From: Chloroflexota bacterium
Lineage (GTDB): Bacteria > Chloroflexota > Anaerolineae > Promineifilales > Promineifilaceae
DNA: 64,000 nt
Direction: 5' to 3'
Assembly: GCA_017993775.1 (NCBI GenBank)
Contig: JAGOMA010000012.1
Span: forward strand, 80,034-144,033
In this document: positions 16,614-26,005 of the stretch, piece by piece
Position numbering within the stretch: position 1 is the first letter of the stretch
Layout: each line of letters begins with the position of its first letter
Position numbers and translations under genes: made by a program
The notes under the pieces: model-generated
Seen by the model: the letters and a program-made list of their open reading frames with translations, nothing else
Databases searched by the model: none
Told to the model about the DNA's origin: nothing

Positions 16614-18125
16614 ATGACCTCATCCCTACCACCAACCTCTCAAGATAACCAAAACCTCGTGCGCGCCACGCTGCACGGCACGTTTTGGCTCTATGCCGCT
16701 ACCTACAGCGGAAAAATCCTGGTCTTTATCAGCACCATTATTCTGGCACGCCTTCTGGCCCAGGAAGATTTTGGTCTCGCCGGGTACGCGCTTATCGTCA
16801 TCAGCTTTTTAGATGTTCTCAACGATTTGGGCATCGGCGCGGCTGTTATCTATCATCGAGACGATCCTAAAGTGCTCAATACTGCCTTCTGGCTCAATAT
16901 CGCCACGGGTATTGTGCTGTTTGGCCTGACATGGCTGGTCGCGCCGCTGGCGGCCATGTTCTTTAAGGACCCGCGCATTGTGCCGCTGACTCGCTTTTTG
17001 GGGCTGTCTTTTCCGATTACGGCCGTTGGCAATATCCACAGCTCGCTCCTGCGCAAAAACCTCACCTTCAAACGCAAATTTATCCCCGACGTGACCAAAT
17101 CGTTTGGCAAAGGCGTCATTTCTATCGTCCTGGCATTGTTGGGCATGGGGGCGTGGAGTCTGGTCATTGCCCAGGTAGCCGGCGCATCGTTGGCCGTTGT
17201 GGCCTTGTGGTGGGTGATGCCCTGGCGGCCGGCATGGCAGTTTGATCGGCAGTACGCCCGTCCGCTGTTGGGCTACGGCACAAACATTGTCGCCGTCAAT
17301 GGACTGGGAACCTTTATCAATCAGGTCGATTATCTGGTTATTGGGCGCGTGCTTGGCGCGGCGTCGCTGGGCGTTTACACGCTTGCTTTTCGTATTCCCG
17401 AACTGCTGGTAAAAGATTTTTGCGCCAATGCCGGGCAGGTGATTTTTCCGGCCTATGCCAAAATTCGTGATGACATGGCTGCTTTGAGCCAGGGTTTTCT
17501 GGTGACGATGCGTTATATGTCCATGATTACCGTGCCGGTGGCTTTTGGCCTGGCGGCCGTTTCCCGGCCCCTCGTTCTCACCTTTTTCACCGACAAGTGG
17601 GCGGAAGCCATTCCGGTTCTTTCGGCTATCGCCTTCTATACGCTCATTCGGTCGATAACCTTCAACATTGGTGATGTGTATAAAGCGCAAGGCCGCCCCG
17701 ATATTTTGACGAAGCTGTCGCTGGTGACGGCCGTTCTACTGACCCCCTCATTGTGGTGGGCGGCGGTTGTGGTGGGCAGCATTACGGCCGTTGCCTGGAT
17801 GCAAGTCGGCGTGGCCCTGATCACCGGCGCGATCACGCTGGTTGTCGCCGCCCGCATGCTGAACACGTCGCTGCGGGTACTATTTAAGACCTTTTTGCCC
17901 TCGGTTATTGCCGGTGGCGTGATGGCTATTGTGGTCTGGGGCCTGGTTGAACAGTTGGCGGCGCTGGCCCCGATCTGGCAGCTTATGGCCGGCGTCGCTG
18001 CTGGCGCAGTGGTCTATGGCGGCATCATGTGGTTCTGGCAGCGCGAAGTCATCCTGCAGGCTGTGGTCAGCTTGCGAACCGCCTTCAGCCGCCGCAAATC
18101 CGCCGAAGGAGTCGTTGGCGCATGA
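16614..18125 (+). CDS. Polysaccharide flippase (Wzx/MOP superfamily)
   Basis: 503 residues with 12-14 hydrophobic helices spread over the whole length. The N-terminal portion 'GTFWLYAATYSGKILVFIST' followed by 'ILARLLAQEDFGLAGYA' is the hallmark of the lipopolysaccharide biosynthesis/MOP flippase family (RfbX, WzxC-like). It would move lipid-linked oligosaccharide across the cytoplasmic membrane. The C-terminus overlaps the next gene (ATGA at 18122-18125), coupling it to the polymerase/ligase-like protein. Repeated GCC/GTT codons at ACGGCCGT sites insert 'TAV' in several loops. Confidence 0.92.
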   Translation: MTSSLPPTSQDNQNLVRATLHGTFWLYAATYSGKILVFISTIILARLLAQEDFGLAGYALIVISFLDVLNDLGIGAAVIYHRDDPKVLNTAFWLNIATGIVLFGLTWLVAPLAAMFFKDPRIVPLTRFLGLSFPITAVGNIHSSLLRKNLTFKRKFIPDVTKSFGKGVISIVLALLGMGAWSLVIAQVAGASLAVVALWWVMPWRPAWQFDRQYARPLLGYGTNIVAVNGLGTFINQVDYLVIGRVLGAASLGVYTLAFRIPELLVKDFCANAGQVIFPAYAKIRDDMAALSQGFLVTMRYMSMITVPVAFGLAAVSRPLVLTFFTDKWAEAIPVLSAIAFYTLIRSITFNIGDVYKAQGRPDILTKLSLVTAVLLTPSLWWAAVVVGSITAVAWMQVGVALITGAITLVVAARMLNTSLRVLFKTFLPSVIAGGVMAIVVWGLVEQLAALAPIWQLMAGVAAGAVVYGGIMWFWQREVILQAVVSLRTAFSRRKSAEGVVGA

Positions 18126-19615
18126 TTCTTTCCCGTTTTCAGCTGAGCAAGGAATGGATAGTTGCTGCTTTTGTCGGCTTGGCGGTGGTGGTTGGCCTTG
18201 TCCTGGGCGGCCTTACCGGTCTGGTCGGTCAGCCCTTGTACATCGTGGCCGGGCTTGCCGGGTTGGCTGTTGGCGTGCTGACCCTCTTTTATATTGAGTT
18301 TGGCCTGCTGGTGCTGGTGATTCTGACGTATACGCGGTTGTCTGACGTGCTGGTTCAATATCACGGCGCGCCTTCGGTAGCCAAATTATTTGTGCCCATG
18401 CTGCTGCTGGTGGTGTTTGCCCGCTGGCTGCTGCTGCAAAAGAAACCTGCGCCCTGGACGAAAACGGCCGTACTCCTCGGTATTTATGCGCTGGTAGGAT
18501 TTGGCTCTTTGCTCTACGCCAGCAGCTTTTCGGATGCCGCCGATGCTTTGCAAAGCTACATCAAAGACGGCCTGATTGCCATTGTCGTGGTGATGATTTT
18601 GCAGGACGGAATTACGCTGCGGCGGGTAATCTGGGCGCTGCTGGCGGCCGGCATGTTCCTGGCAACCATCACCACCTACCAACAGTTAACCGGCACATTC
18701 ACCAATATATACGGCGGCTTTGCCATGGCTGAAGTGCAGCAAATTATCGGCGAGACGAACGATTTTCGTATCGCCGGACCCTTATCGAGCAATTTTTATG
18801 CCCTGGTGCTGGTGCCCCTTGTGCCCCTGGCCATCGACCGCCTGTGGCACGAGCCGTCCCGGCTGCTGCGTTTGCTCGCCGGCTGGACGCTCCTGGTAAC
18901 TGTTTTGTCGATTGTGTTTACCTACTCTCGCGGCGGTTTTTTGGCGTTGGTCGTGGTGGTGGTTTTGATGCTGCTGCGCATGAAATTGAACCCCTGGCTG
19001 TTGGTCGCTCTGGCTGCATTTGCGCTGGTCGTGTGGCAGTTTTTGCCGGCGCAGTATACCGACCGAATTGGCACGTTGGGTAGTCTGGTGGGGGCGGGCA
19101 GCGACACGGCCGTTTCCAGCGAAGTCTCCTTTCGCGGCCGTCTCAGCGAAACCACCGTCGCCTGGCAAATGTTTCTCGACCACCCCATTCAGGGCGTCGG
19201 GCTGGCGAATTACAATTCGAACTATCAAGCCTATTCGCAAAATCTGGGTTTGGACCCCCGCCTGGATGCACGTTCCGCCCACAGCCTTTACCTGGAAATC
19301 GCCGCCGAGTCCGGTCTGATTGGTCTGGTTTCCTTTGGCGCAATTTTGTGGTTTTTATTTCAGGGCATTTTTCAGGCCAACAAAACCTTCAAAACGGCCG
19401 GACTCACTGATTATTCGCATCTAGCCATCGCTTTTGGGATTGCCTTGATTGGTTATCTGGTTGGTTCCATCTTTTTGCATCTGGCCTATGCGCGCTACTT
19501 TTGGCTGTTCCTTGGTATTGGTTTTTCGCTGCCCAACGTGGCGCAGTATGAGTGGTCGCGCCGCCAATTGCAGCCTCTGCCCACAACTCCCGACATCGGC
19601 ACAAATGGCTCATGA
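18122..19615 (+). CDS. O-antigen ligase/polymerase-like membrane protein
   Basis: 497 residues from ATG 18122, overlapping the flippase stop. A longer upstream reading would sit inside the flippase gene. About 10-12 membrane helices are visible, with a large extracytoplasmic loop near residues 330-400 carrying 'RLSETTVAWQMFLDHPIQG' and 'RSAHSLYLEIAAESGLIG'. That loop signature is typical of the Wzy_C/WaaL superfamily. It would polymerise repeat units or attach the glycan to an acceptor outside the membrane. Whether it is the polymerase or the ligase cannot be decided by sequence. It also overlaps the next glycosyltransferase (ATGA at 19612-19615). Confidence 0.88.
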   Translation: MILSRFQLSKEWIVAAFVGLAVVVGLVLGGLTGLVGQPLYIVAGLAGLAVGVLTLFYIEFGLLVLVILTYTRLSDVLVQYHGAPSVAKLFVPMLLLVVFARWLLLQKKPAPWTKTAVLLGIYALVGFGSLLYASSFSDAADALQSYIKDGLIAIVVVMILQDGITLRRVIWALLAAGMFLATITTYQQLTGTFTNIYGGFAMAEVQQIIGETNDFRIAGPLSSNFYALVLVPLVPLAIDRLWHEPSRLLRLLAGWTLLVTVLSIVFTYSRGGFLALVVVVVLMLLRMKLNPWLLVALAAFALVVWQFLPAQYTDRIGTLGSLVGAGSDTAVSSEVSFRGRLSETTVAWQMFLDHPIQGVGLANYNSNYQAYSQNLGLDPRLDARSAHSLYLEIAAESGLIGLVSFGAILWFLFQGIFQANKTFKTAGLTDYSHLAIAFGIALIGYLVGSIFLHLAYARYFWLFLGIGFSLPNVAQYEWSRRQLQPLPTTPDIGTNGS

Positions 19616-20781
19616 GTATTTCTGAATCCAATCAGGCTCCTGCCGAGATGTCTATCCTTCATCTGGTAGACGGCTTGCGTGTGGGGGGCGCGGAAAAATT
19701 AATCGTTACCTTTGCCCAAGAATTGAGCCATCACCCGGAAAAATTGACGGTGGCCTCTTTGCAGCGAAATGTGCCGGCAATGCAGGAAGCCATCGAAGCT
19801 GCCGGGGCGCGGGTGATTCCTCTGCACAGCAAAAAATTAGTCAATCCGGTTCGTTTTTACAATTTGTGGCGGCTGGTGCGCCAGGAACGGTTTGACGTGA
19901 TTCATACCCATCTCACGGCGGCCAATATTTTGGGCGGCTTTGTCGGCCGCCTGACGGGCACGCCGGTGGTTACCACGCTGCACAATACGAAATTATTCAG
20001 CCAGGACCATTTGTATCACGGCCGTTTAGAAGATTGGGTTCTCACGCATCTGACTGATCAAGTCATTGGCGTGGGCTGGGAAGTGGCCGCGACTCATCAG
20101 GAACGGTTGGGTCTGGACAAGATGGTAGTGCTGCCCAACGCCGTGTCGCTGCCGCCCCCTCTGCCGCCCGATGAGCGAGACCGTTTACGCGCGACGCTTG
20201 TTGATGATCCCACGGCCGTTATCCTGCTGGCGATTGGCCGGCTGCGCCCGCAAAAAGGGTTTCTCGATCTCGTGACCGCGTTTGCCGACGTCCATCGCGC
20301 CTGTCCGCAAACCCGGCTGCTCATAGCCGGGCAGGGTCCGCTGGCCGATGAATTGGCCACGGCCGTGGCCCAATTCGGCCTGACCGGCAAAGTTTCCCTG
20401 CTGGGTTTGCGCCACGACATCCCGGCGCTGCTGGCCGCCAGCGACATTTACGTCAGCGCGGCCCATTGGGAGGGGCTGCCGGTCTCGATGCTGGAGGCGA
20501 TGGCTGCGGGACTGCCTTGTGTGGTAACGGCCGTTGGCGATGTGCCCCAGGTGATGGATGAAACCATGGGCCTCCTGCTCCCGCCACAGCAGCCGGAGAC
20601 TTTTGCTCAGGCGCTGCGTCGCTTGGTGGAAACGCCCGACGAGTGGCCCCGTTTTGGTCGCGCCGCCCGTCAAAAAGTCATCGATTCTTACAATGCTGAC
20701 GCCTGGGTGGAAAAGCAGTTGGCTCTTTATCGCCAGCTCGCGTGCCGCCACGGCCTCAAATCGGCCGAGGTAAATCCATGA
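19612..20781 (+). CDS. GT4 family glycosyltransferase
   Basis: 389 residues from ATG 19612, whose ATGA overlaps the upstream stop. The N-terminus 'SILHLVDGLRVGGAEKLIV' is the classic GT4 acceptor-domain beginning with the glycine loop. The donor domain has 'ILLAIGRLRPQKGFLDLV', 'RLLIAGQGPLADEL', 'VSLLGLRHDIPALLAASDIYV' and the E-x7-E stretch 'EGLPVSMLEAMAAGLP'. It is a cytoplasmic retaining glycosyltransferase, probably extending the lipid-linked repeat unit. It is tightly packed in the cluster and overlaps the next GT4 gene by ATGA. Confidence 0.92.
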   Translation: MSISESNQAPAEMSILHLVDGLRVGGAEKLIVTFAQELSHHPEKLTVASLQRNVPAMQEAIEAAGARVIPLHSKKLVNPVRFYNLWRLVRQERFDVIHTHLTAANILGGFVGRLTGTPVVTTLHNTKLFSQDHLYHGRLEDWVLTHLTDQVIGVGWEVAATHQERLGLDKMVVLPNAVSLPPPLPPDERDRLRATLVDDPTAVILLAIGRLRPQKGFLDLVTAFADVHRACPQTRLLIAGQGPLADELATAVAQFGLTGKVSLLGLRHDIPALLAASDIYVSAAHWEGLPVSMLEAMAAGLPCVVTAVGDVPQVMDETMGLLLPPQQPETFAQALRRLVETPDEWPRFGRAARQKVIDSYNADAWVEKQLALYRQLACRHGLKSAEVNP

Positions 20782-21917
20782 CCATGCAACTGCGCGTTGA
20801 CATGATAATTTTGGAATATCACCCCATTGTCGGCGGGGCACAGCGGCAGTTGGCGATGGTGGCCCCACTATTGCAGGCGCGGGGCGTGGACGTGCGGATT
20901 CTAACGCGCCGGTATGATGGTCTGCCGCCTTTTGAAGTCATTGACGGGATTCCTGTGCACCGGTTGCCTGCTCCAGGTCCGAAGCTGGCGGCCGCTTCGG
21001 CGTTTACGCTGGCCGCTTATGCGGCAATTCGCCGTTCCCCGCCCCATGTGATCCACGCCTACAGTTTGTTTTCGCCGCTGTCGACGGCCGTGTGGGCCAA
21101 AAAACGCCTCGGTGTACCCGTAGTCGCTAAAGTCTTGCGCGGCGGGCTGCTGGGCGACATCGCCCGGATGCGGCAGAAGCCGTTGGGAACGCGCCGCCTG
21201 GCGTCTTACCGGCGGCAAGTCGATGGCTTTATCACCATCAGCCAGGAGATAGACGCTGAATTGGCCGACATTGGCGTGCCGGAAGGCCGCCGGTTTTTCA
21301 TCCCCAACGGGGTTGATCTGGTGCGGTTTCGGCCCCTGGAGGCGACGGCAAGAGCAGCTAAACGGCGTGAATTGGGTTTGCCCGATGGTCCGCTGGCGTT
21401 GTTTACCGGCCGGTTGGCTGCTGAAAAGCGGGTGGATCAACTGGTTGCGCTCTGGCCCAGCGTGCGCCAACAATTCCCTACGGCCGTGCTGCTGCTCTTG
21501 GGCGACGGGCCTGAAGCGGCGGCGTTGAAGGCGCAAGCTGGGGCGGGAGTTTTGTTTGGCGGCCGGGTGGATGACGTGGCCTCTTATTTGCAAGCGGCGG
21601 ATTTGTTTGTGCTGCCTTCGGCTACTGAGGGGTTGTCCAATTCCTTGCTGGAGGCGATGGCCGTCGGGGTGGCGTGTGTGGTAACGGCCGTTGGCGGCGC
21701 GCCGGATGTGGTGGTTCACGGCCGTTCCGGCTGGCTCATTGCGCCAGATTCGACGGCTGATCTGGAAACGGCCGTGCGCCACTTGCTCGGCGACGAGGCG
21801 GCGCGAGCGGCGCTTGGCCAGCAAGCGCGGCAAAAAATGGCGGCGGAATTCGGTCTGGAAAGCGTCGCCGACACGCTGCGGACGCTGTACGATTCGCTGC
21901 TGCGCTCTGAATTGTAG
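20778..21917 (+). CDS. GT4 family glycosyltransferase
   Basis: 379 residues from ATG 20778 (ATGA overlap with the previous gene). The N-terminal acceptor domain starts 'DMIILEYHPIVGGAQRQL'. The donor domain carries 'LALFTGRLAAEKRVDQLV', 'AVLLLLGDGPEAAAL', 'GVLFGGRVDDVASYLQAADL' and the E-x7-E segment 'EGLSNSLLEAMAVGVA'. Last gene of the strictly coupled forward series that began with the flippase. Donor and acceptor are unknown. Six ACGGCCGT octamers occur in about 1.25 kb from the end of the preceding gene to the end of this one (from about 20525 to 21776), a good local example of their density. Confidence 0.92.
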   Translation: MTMQLRVDMIILEYHPIVGGAQRQLAMVAPLLQARGVDVRILTRRYDGLPPFEVIDGIPVHRLPAPGPKLAAASAFTLAAYAAIRRSPPHVIHAYSLFSPLSTAVWAKKRLGVPVVAKVLRGGLLGDIARMRQKPLGTRRLASYRRQVDGFITISQEIDAELADIGVPEGRRFFIPNGVDLVRFRPLEATARAAKRRELGLPDGPLALFTGRLAAEKRVDQLVALWPSVRQQFPTAVLLLLGDGPEAAALKAQAGAGVLFGGRVDDVASYLQAADLFVLPSATEGLSNSLLEAMAVGVACVVTAVGGAPDVVVHGRSGWLIAPDSTADLETAVRHLLGDEAARAALGQQARQKMAAEFGLESVADTLRTLYDSLLRSEL

Positions 21918-22059
21918 GTATTCCCTGGGGGTTGGGAGATTAGAAAATTCCTGAACTTATTGACCTGCCAATCGTTACCAGTTAGGATTTTTCTGGTTTA
22001 GAAATAGGGTAAGCAGGCTTATGGCCCAAGGGCGTGAGCAGCAGTAACGGTAACGTGAG

Positions 22060-23637
22060 ATGAAACCTCCAATGACTCGATTGATCTTTTTGGGAATCGT
22101 GGCTTGTTTTATGTTAAGCTGTATGACGGTTCCCCAGATTAGCAGCCAGCAAATCAGCAGCCAACAGGTGATTGCCCAACCAACAGAATTGCCGACCGCG
22201 CAGGCGACGGGAGGACCAACGGCCGTGCCAACGCCGACGCCCATCTTTTTACCGATGGTGACACGGCCGTCTAATATCTTTTACGTGGCGACAAACGGCA
22301 GCGATGTCTCCGGCACCGGCTCGGAATCATCTCCGTGGGCAACGATTGGGTTTGCGGAAACGGCCGTGCCGGACGGCGCAACGATTTTAGTTCAGCCAGG
22401 CACGTATACCGGCCAAATTGAGATGCGCCGCCAGTTTACCAAAGGGTTATTTGTCCAATCGGCAGTGCCCTACCAGGCGCAGTTGCGGTACGCGGGCAGC
22501 GTAATCACCTGCTTTTTCTGCCGCAATGTCACCCTTAGCGGGTTTGATATAGCCCACACCGGACCAGGAGCCGAGCGATATATCATCCAAATTCAAGACG
22601 TGTTGGATGATGGGTTAGGCGGCAGCCTAGTTACTCTCCGCGACAATGTTCTCCACGACAGCTACAACAACGACATTCTCAAAATCAACAACGGGGCGCA
22701 CGATATTATCGTTGAAGGTAATATGTTTTATAACCAGTCGGGTTTGGACGAGCATATTGATCTGACCAGCGCTTACAATATCACCATTCGGGATAACATT
22801 TTCTTCAACGACTTTGCCGGCAGCGGACGGCAAAACCTAAATGACACGGCCGGTTTCATCCTCATCAAAGATGTCGATGGCGCGGCGGATGGCATTTTAG
22901 GCTCGCATCATGTGGCTATCCAGCGCAACGTATTTTTGAATTGGGAAGGCAATAATGGCGATGGGTTTGTCACCATGGGCGATAACAGCCCGCGGACTTA
23001 TTTTCATGCCTACGATGTGATGGTTGAGAATAACTTGATGCTTGGCAACGCGGCCAATGTGATGCACGCGGCTTTAAAAGTTGTGCAGGGCAAGGATATC
23101 ACTTTTCGCAACAATACCGTGGTTGGCGATATGCCTGCCAAATCGTTTGCCTTTCGCCTGACGACCGGCAATTTGTTGAATGAAAATATCCAGTTTTACA
23201 ACAACATTTGGGCTGATCCGGCGGGCACGATGGGGGCTGAGTTTCCGGGGGACTGGACCCGCTTTTCGCGCACAGAAGGCACGGCGTCGTTTACCCTGCT
23301 GAATAATTTGTATTGGAACGGCGGGGAAGCCATTCCGGCGGACAGCAGCGAGCCAATTAATTACACCGACGATTCGGCTCGTCTGGAGAATGATCCACTG
23401 CTGCCTTATAATCAGCAAGGGATGCCCACCCCAAGATGGCTGTCGGGAAACGGCCGTTTCGCCGACGGTTCGCTTTCTATTCGCCAGGCCTTCATCAGTC
23501 TGGTGGAACGTTACGGTCAAATTGCCGCCAACAGCCCGGCCCTCAATGCCGCCAGCCCAACCCACGCTCCGGCCATGGACATTCTGGGCAACCCCCGCAC
23601 CAACCCCGATTTAGGCGCATTCGAGCGCCAGCCGTAA
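22060..23637 (+). CDS. Lipoprotein with right-handed beta-helix domain
   Basis: 525 residues. The N-terminus has a lipoprotein signal: a hydrophobic stretch then 'FMLSC' (Cys near residue 21), so it should be lipid-anchored on the outer face. A Gln/Pro/Thr-rich linker ends in 'IFLPMVTRP', resembling the terminal 'FLP' motif of the S8 protease. From residue about 75, 'FYVATNGSDVSGTGSESSPW' begins a pectate-lyase-like parallel beta-helix: repeated Asn-rich rungs such as 'NNGAHDIIVEGNMFYN', 'YNITIRDNIFFND' and 'YDVMVENNLMLGN'. Such folds bind or cleave polysaccharides. Its position right after the polymer operon suggests it modifies or anchors the product (inference). Catalytic residues are not assignable by eye. 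Confidence 0.82.
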   Translation: MKPPMTRLIFLGIVACFMLSCMTVPQISSQQISSQQVIAQPTELPTAQATGGPTAVPTPTPIFLPMVTRPSNIFYVATNGSDVSGTGSESSPWATIGFAETAVPDGATILVQPGTYTGQIEMRRQFTKGLFVQSAVPYQAQLRYAGSVITCFFCRNVTLSGFDIAHTGPGAERYIIQIQDVLDDGLGGSLVTLRDNVLHDSYNNDILKINNGAHDIIVEGNMFYNQSGLDEHIDLTSAYNITIRDNIFFNDFAGSGRQNLNDTAGFILIKDVDGAADGILGSHHVAIQRNVFLNWEGNNGDGFVTMGDNSPRTYFHAYDVMVENNLMLGNAANVMHAALKVVQGKDITFRNNTVVGDMPAKSFAFRLTTGNLLNENIQFYNNIWADPAGTMGAEFPGDWTRFSRTEGTASFTLLNNLYWNGGEAIPADSSEPINYTDDSARLENDPLLPYNQQGMPTPRWLSGNGRFADGSLSIRQAFISLVERYGQIAANSPALNAASPTHAPAMDILGNPRTNPDLGAFERQP

Positions 23638-23755
23638 CCGTTGCGGTTTGTGAGGCGGAATGAGTCTCACAAGTACGTTTTGTTCTTCGTGACGCGTGAT
23701 GCGTGAAAACGGACCATCACGTATCACGTAATTTCCGCTAAACTCCCACACCCCA
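23638..23755. repeat. Convergent spacer with interspersed palindromic repeat (GTGATGCGTGA family)
   Basis: Between two convergent genes. It holds the family's two halves: GTGACGCGTGATGCGTGA at 23689-23706 and TCACGTATCACGTA at 23717-23730. These can pair partially into a hairpin. Related copies lie near 29185, 30431-30495 and 36552-36609, all intergenic and most at gene ends. It may serve as a bidirectional terminator or be a small mobile palindrome. Confidence 0.6.
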
Positions 23756-24640
23756 CTACTTGTCCAGGCCGTGCCCTTTTCGCCATTCCCGAATGCGCTT
23801 GCCGCGTGACTGCCAAAAGCGAATCCGCGCCGGATCCATGCCCCGTTTGGCCATCCAACGCTTGATCGTCATCACAATCTGTGTGGCGATCCGCTTGGGC
23901 CTGACGTGATTTTCCAGCTCCAACTGCACCCTGGCTAAAATTGGCGCCAATTCTTTGTGGGCAAAATCGGGATCGCTGCGGATTTTGGCCATATATTCCG
24001 GCTGTTGCACCAACTCGGCGTATCCTTTTTTGCTAATGCCAAATTTTAGCGCTGTCAGCGCCGGGACCAGCTCAAACCGTTTGCCGCTGAACTGCGCCCG
24101 CCGGAAATAGTCGGCGCGGGGGAAGGAGTAGGTTTCCGCCGGGTGTCGCCAGTAGCCGATGGCGTCGATAACATTTTTGCGGTGCAGCGTGGCGGTGGCT
24201 TCCGGCGGGATGGGCGCAACCGGATAATCGGGGATGAGCACATAAGGATCGCGCCCAGGAATAATCCATTCCAGGATGGAAAATACAAAATCAGCGCCGG
24301 TTTTTTCGATGTGGGTCACCAGCGTTTGCAGGTGAGTGGGCAGCCACACATCGTCGTGGTTCAGATAGGCGATGTATTGACCCTGAGCGCGGCGCAGCCC
24401 TTCATTGTGCGGTTCGGATTGGTCGCCGGTGTTTTGCGGTAGGTTGTACCATTTGATGCGTGGATCATCGTAAGCGGTTACAACTTCGGCGGTGTCGTCG
24501 GTGCAGCCATCGCCGATGACCCAGCATTCAAAATCGGTGAAGGTTTGCCAGAGGACGCTGTCGATGGCGTAGCGCAACGCGCTGCTTTTGTTATAGGTGG
24601 CGATGAGGACGGTAACGGCGGGTTGTTGGAGAGTGGTCAT
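23756..24640 (-). CDS. GT2 family glycosyltransferase
   Basis: 294 residues. The GT-A fold is clear at the N-terminus: 'VTVLIATYNKSSALRYAIDS', 'ECWVIGDGCTDDT' (nucleotide-binding Asp), and the metal site 'AYLNHDDVWLP' (the DxD-like HDD). The C-terminal 100 residues are basic and lack membrane helices, so it is a soluble or peripheral inverting glycosyltransferase. It is three bases downstream of the SAF-domain dehydrogenase gene on the same strand; the two form an operon. The dehydrogenase could make or modify the sugar donor used here (inference). Confidence 0.9.
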   Translation of the reverse strand: MTTLQQPAVTVLIATYNKSSALRYAIDSVLWQTFTDFECWVIGDGCTDDTAEVVTAYDDPRIKWYNLPQNTGDQSEPHNEGLRRAQGQYIAYLNHDDVWLPTHLQTLVTHIEKTGADFVFSILEWIIPGRDPYVLIPDYPVAPIPPEATATLHRKNVIDAIGYWRHPAETYSFPRADYFRRAQFSGKRFELVPALTALKFGISKKGYAELVQQPEYMAKIRSDPDFAHKELAPILARVQLELENHVRPKRIATQIVMTIKRWMAKRGMDPARIRFWQSRGKRIREWRKGHGLDK

Positions 24641-24643
24641 GGT

Positions 24644-25927
24644 TTATTGGGCGGCGTTCAGCCGCTGGGATTGGGCCAGGGCTTGCGCGTAGAATTGGAA
24701 TTGGAAGGCGTCAGGGTCGTAGTCGATGTCAGTCATGAGAATGGGCTGATCTTTGGCGATGGGACGTTTGAGGGTGACGTTTTCGGCCAGGCAGATGGGC
24801 AGGCTGTCGGCACGGCCGTTCACGTAGTTTTCTATCAGGCCATAAGCCGCATACCCGCCCATGCCATCCAGCACATCCCCGGCCGCCAGATCTTTTTTGG
24901 CGTAGGTAAAGACATTGGTGCGGAAGCCATGCGTGGGCTGCAAGCGGGCACGGCCGTCTAACACAGCGTCGGCCACGCACGTCAGCGCTTCGATGTGTCC
25001 CAGGTGGTAGGGGCGGTAAAACAGGTAAAATGGGCCGGGTCCCATTTTGGGCGGAAACCAATCCAGCGTGAACTGCTGGAATTTGCTTTCCGTGTAGCCA
25101 ATGACAAACACGCCGCCAGTCGGTTCCGCGCCCAGGACGTAATCGACGACGCCCTGGCGGTCTTGCCAGATGGCGTCGAAGTCGAAGTGGTCGAAGATAT
25201 TTTGGATGTGGGCGCAGCGGGGACCAACCATGCCGGGAACGGCCGTGCGCAGCCCCAACGCATTGGCCAAAACCGCCATTTCCACGCCCAGTTTCGTCCC
25301 GTCGGTATAGGACGAGCACATTTTGTGGTCTAAGTTGCGCTTGTCGGCTTCGGGAATGATGATCGTCGGGTTAACATAACGGTCCATATAGCCTTTAATG
25401 TTACCCGCCATGACTAAATCAAAACCCCAAAACGTAATGTCATCGACAATTTGTTTGATGACGGTGGGTTGGTCGCCATCGGCGCTGGTGTAAACGAGGC
25501 CATTTTGCTGGGCCAGCGGCAGCAGCGCCGGACCAAACATCAAATCGGCTTCATAATTCATCATCACCAGATGTTTGTTGTGGGTGAGTGCGGCGACGGC
25601 ATGTTGCCCGCCGGCGGCGATGGCGTTACTGGCTTCTATCAACACCTCCGCCTGGTCGCATTGGGCGGCCAGTTCACCGTTGTCGGTAACGGCGAGTTTG
25701 CCCCGATGAACGGCCTCGTTCATGGCGGCGAGCGAATCGACAATTTGATAATCCAGGCCCAACCATCTGGCGCAGGTAATGGCGCGTTCGATTTTGATGT
25801 CGGCGATGGCGACGGGTTTGAAGTGGGGGGTGTTGTGACATTGATACACCAGACCATTGCCAATGGAGCCAATGCCAATGATGGCGACGTTAATATCTTG
25901 CTGACGAGCGGCTAATCTGTTTAACAT
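24644..25927 (-). CDS. NAD(P)-dependent dehydrogenase with C-terminal SAF domain
   Basis: 427 residues. A Rossmann fold lies at the N-terminus: 'INVAIIGIGSIGNGLVYQC' gives the GxGxxG dinucleotide loop, and 'VAIADIK' follows at the end of beta-2. Residues up to about 330 resemble homoserine-dehydrogenase-like enzymes of the DRL type. The last 90 residues ('GDVLDGMGGYAAYGLIENYV', 'KRPIAKDQPILMTDIDYD') form an SAF (antifreeze/flagellar chaperone-like) domain. Proteins of this build often sit in glycan biosynthesis clusters, as here beside a GT2 gene. The reaction is unknown. It is transcribed away from the YhhN gene; the 299-base gap contains a large inverted repeat. Confidence 0.8.
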   Translation of the reverse strand: MLNRLAARQQDINVAIIGIGSIGNGLVYQCHNTPHFKPVAIADIKIERAITCARWLGLDYQIVDSLAAMNEAVHRGKLAVTDNGELAAQCDQAEVLIEASNAIAAGGQHAVAALTHNKHLVMMNYEADLMFGPALLPLAQQNGLVYTSADGDQPTVIKQIVDDITFWGFDLVMAGNIKGYMDRYVNPTIIIPEADKRNLDHKMCSSYTDGTKLGVEMAVLANALGLRTAVPGMVGPRCAHIQNIFDHFDFDAIWQDRQGVVDYVLGAEPTGGVFVIGYTESKFQQFTLDWFPPKMGPGPFYLFYRPYHLGHIEALTCVADAVLDGRARLQPTHGFRTNVFTYAKKDLAAGDVLDGMGGYAAYGLIENYVNGRADSLPICLAENVTLKRPIAKDQPILMTDIDYDPDAFQFQFYAQALAQSQRLNAAQ

Positions 25928-26005
25928 GTGGGCACCTTCTCAACCTTATGAGCAGAACACGGTTACGGATGTTAAAAAACGGTAATCATTCAGGCTTCTC
26001 TGGCA

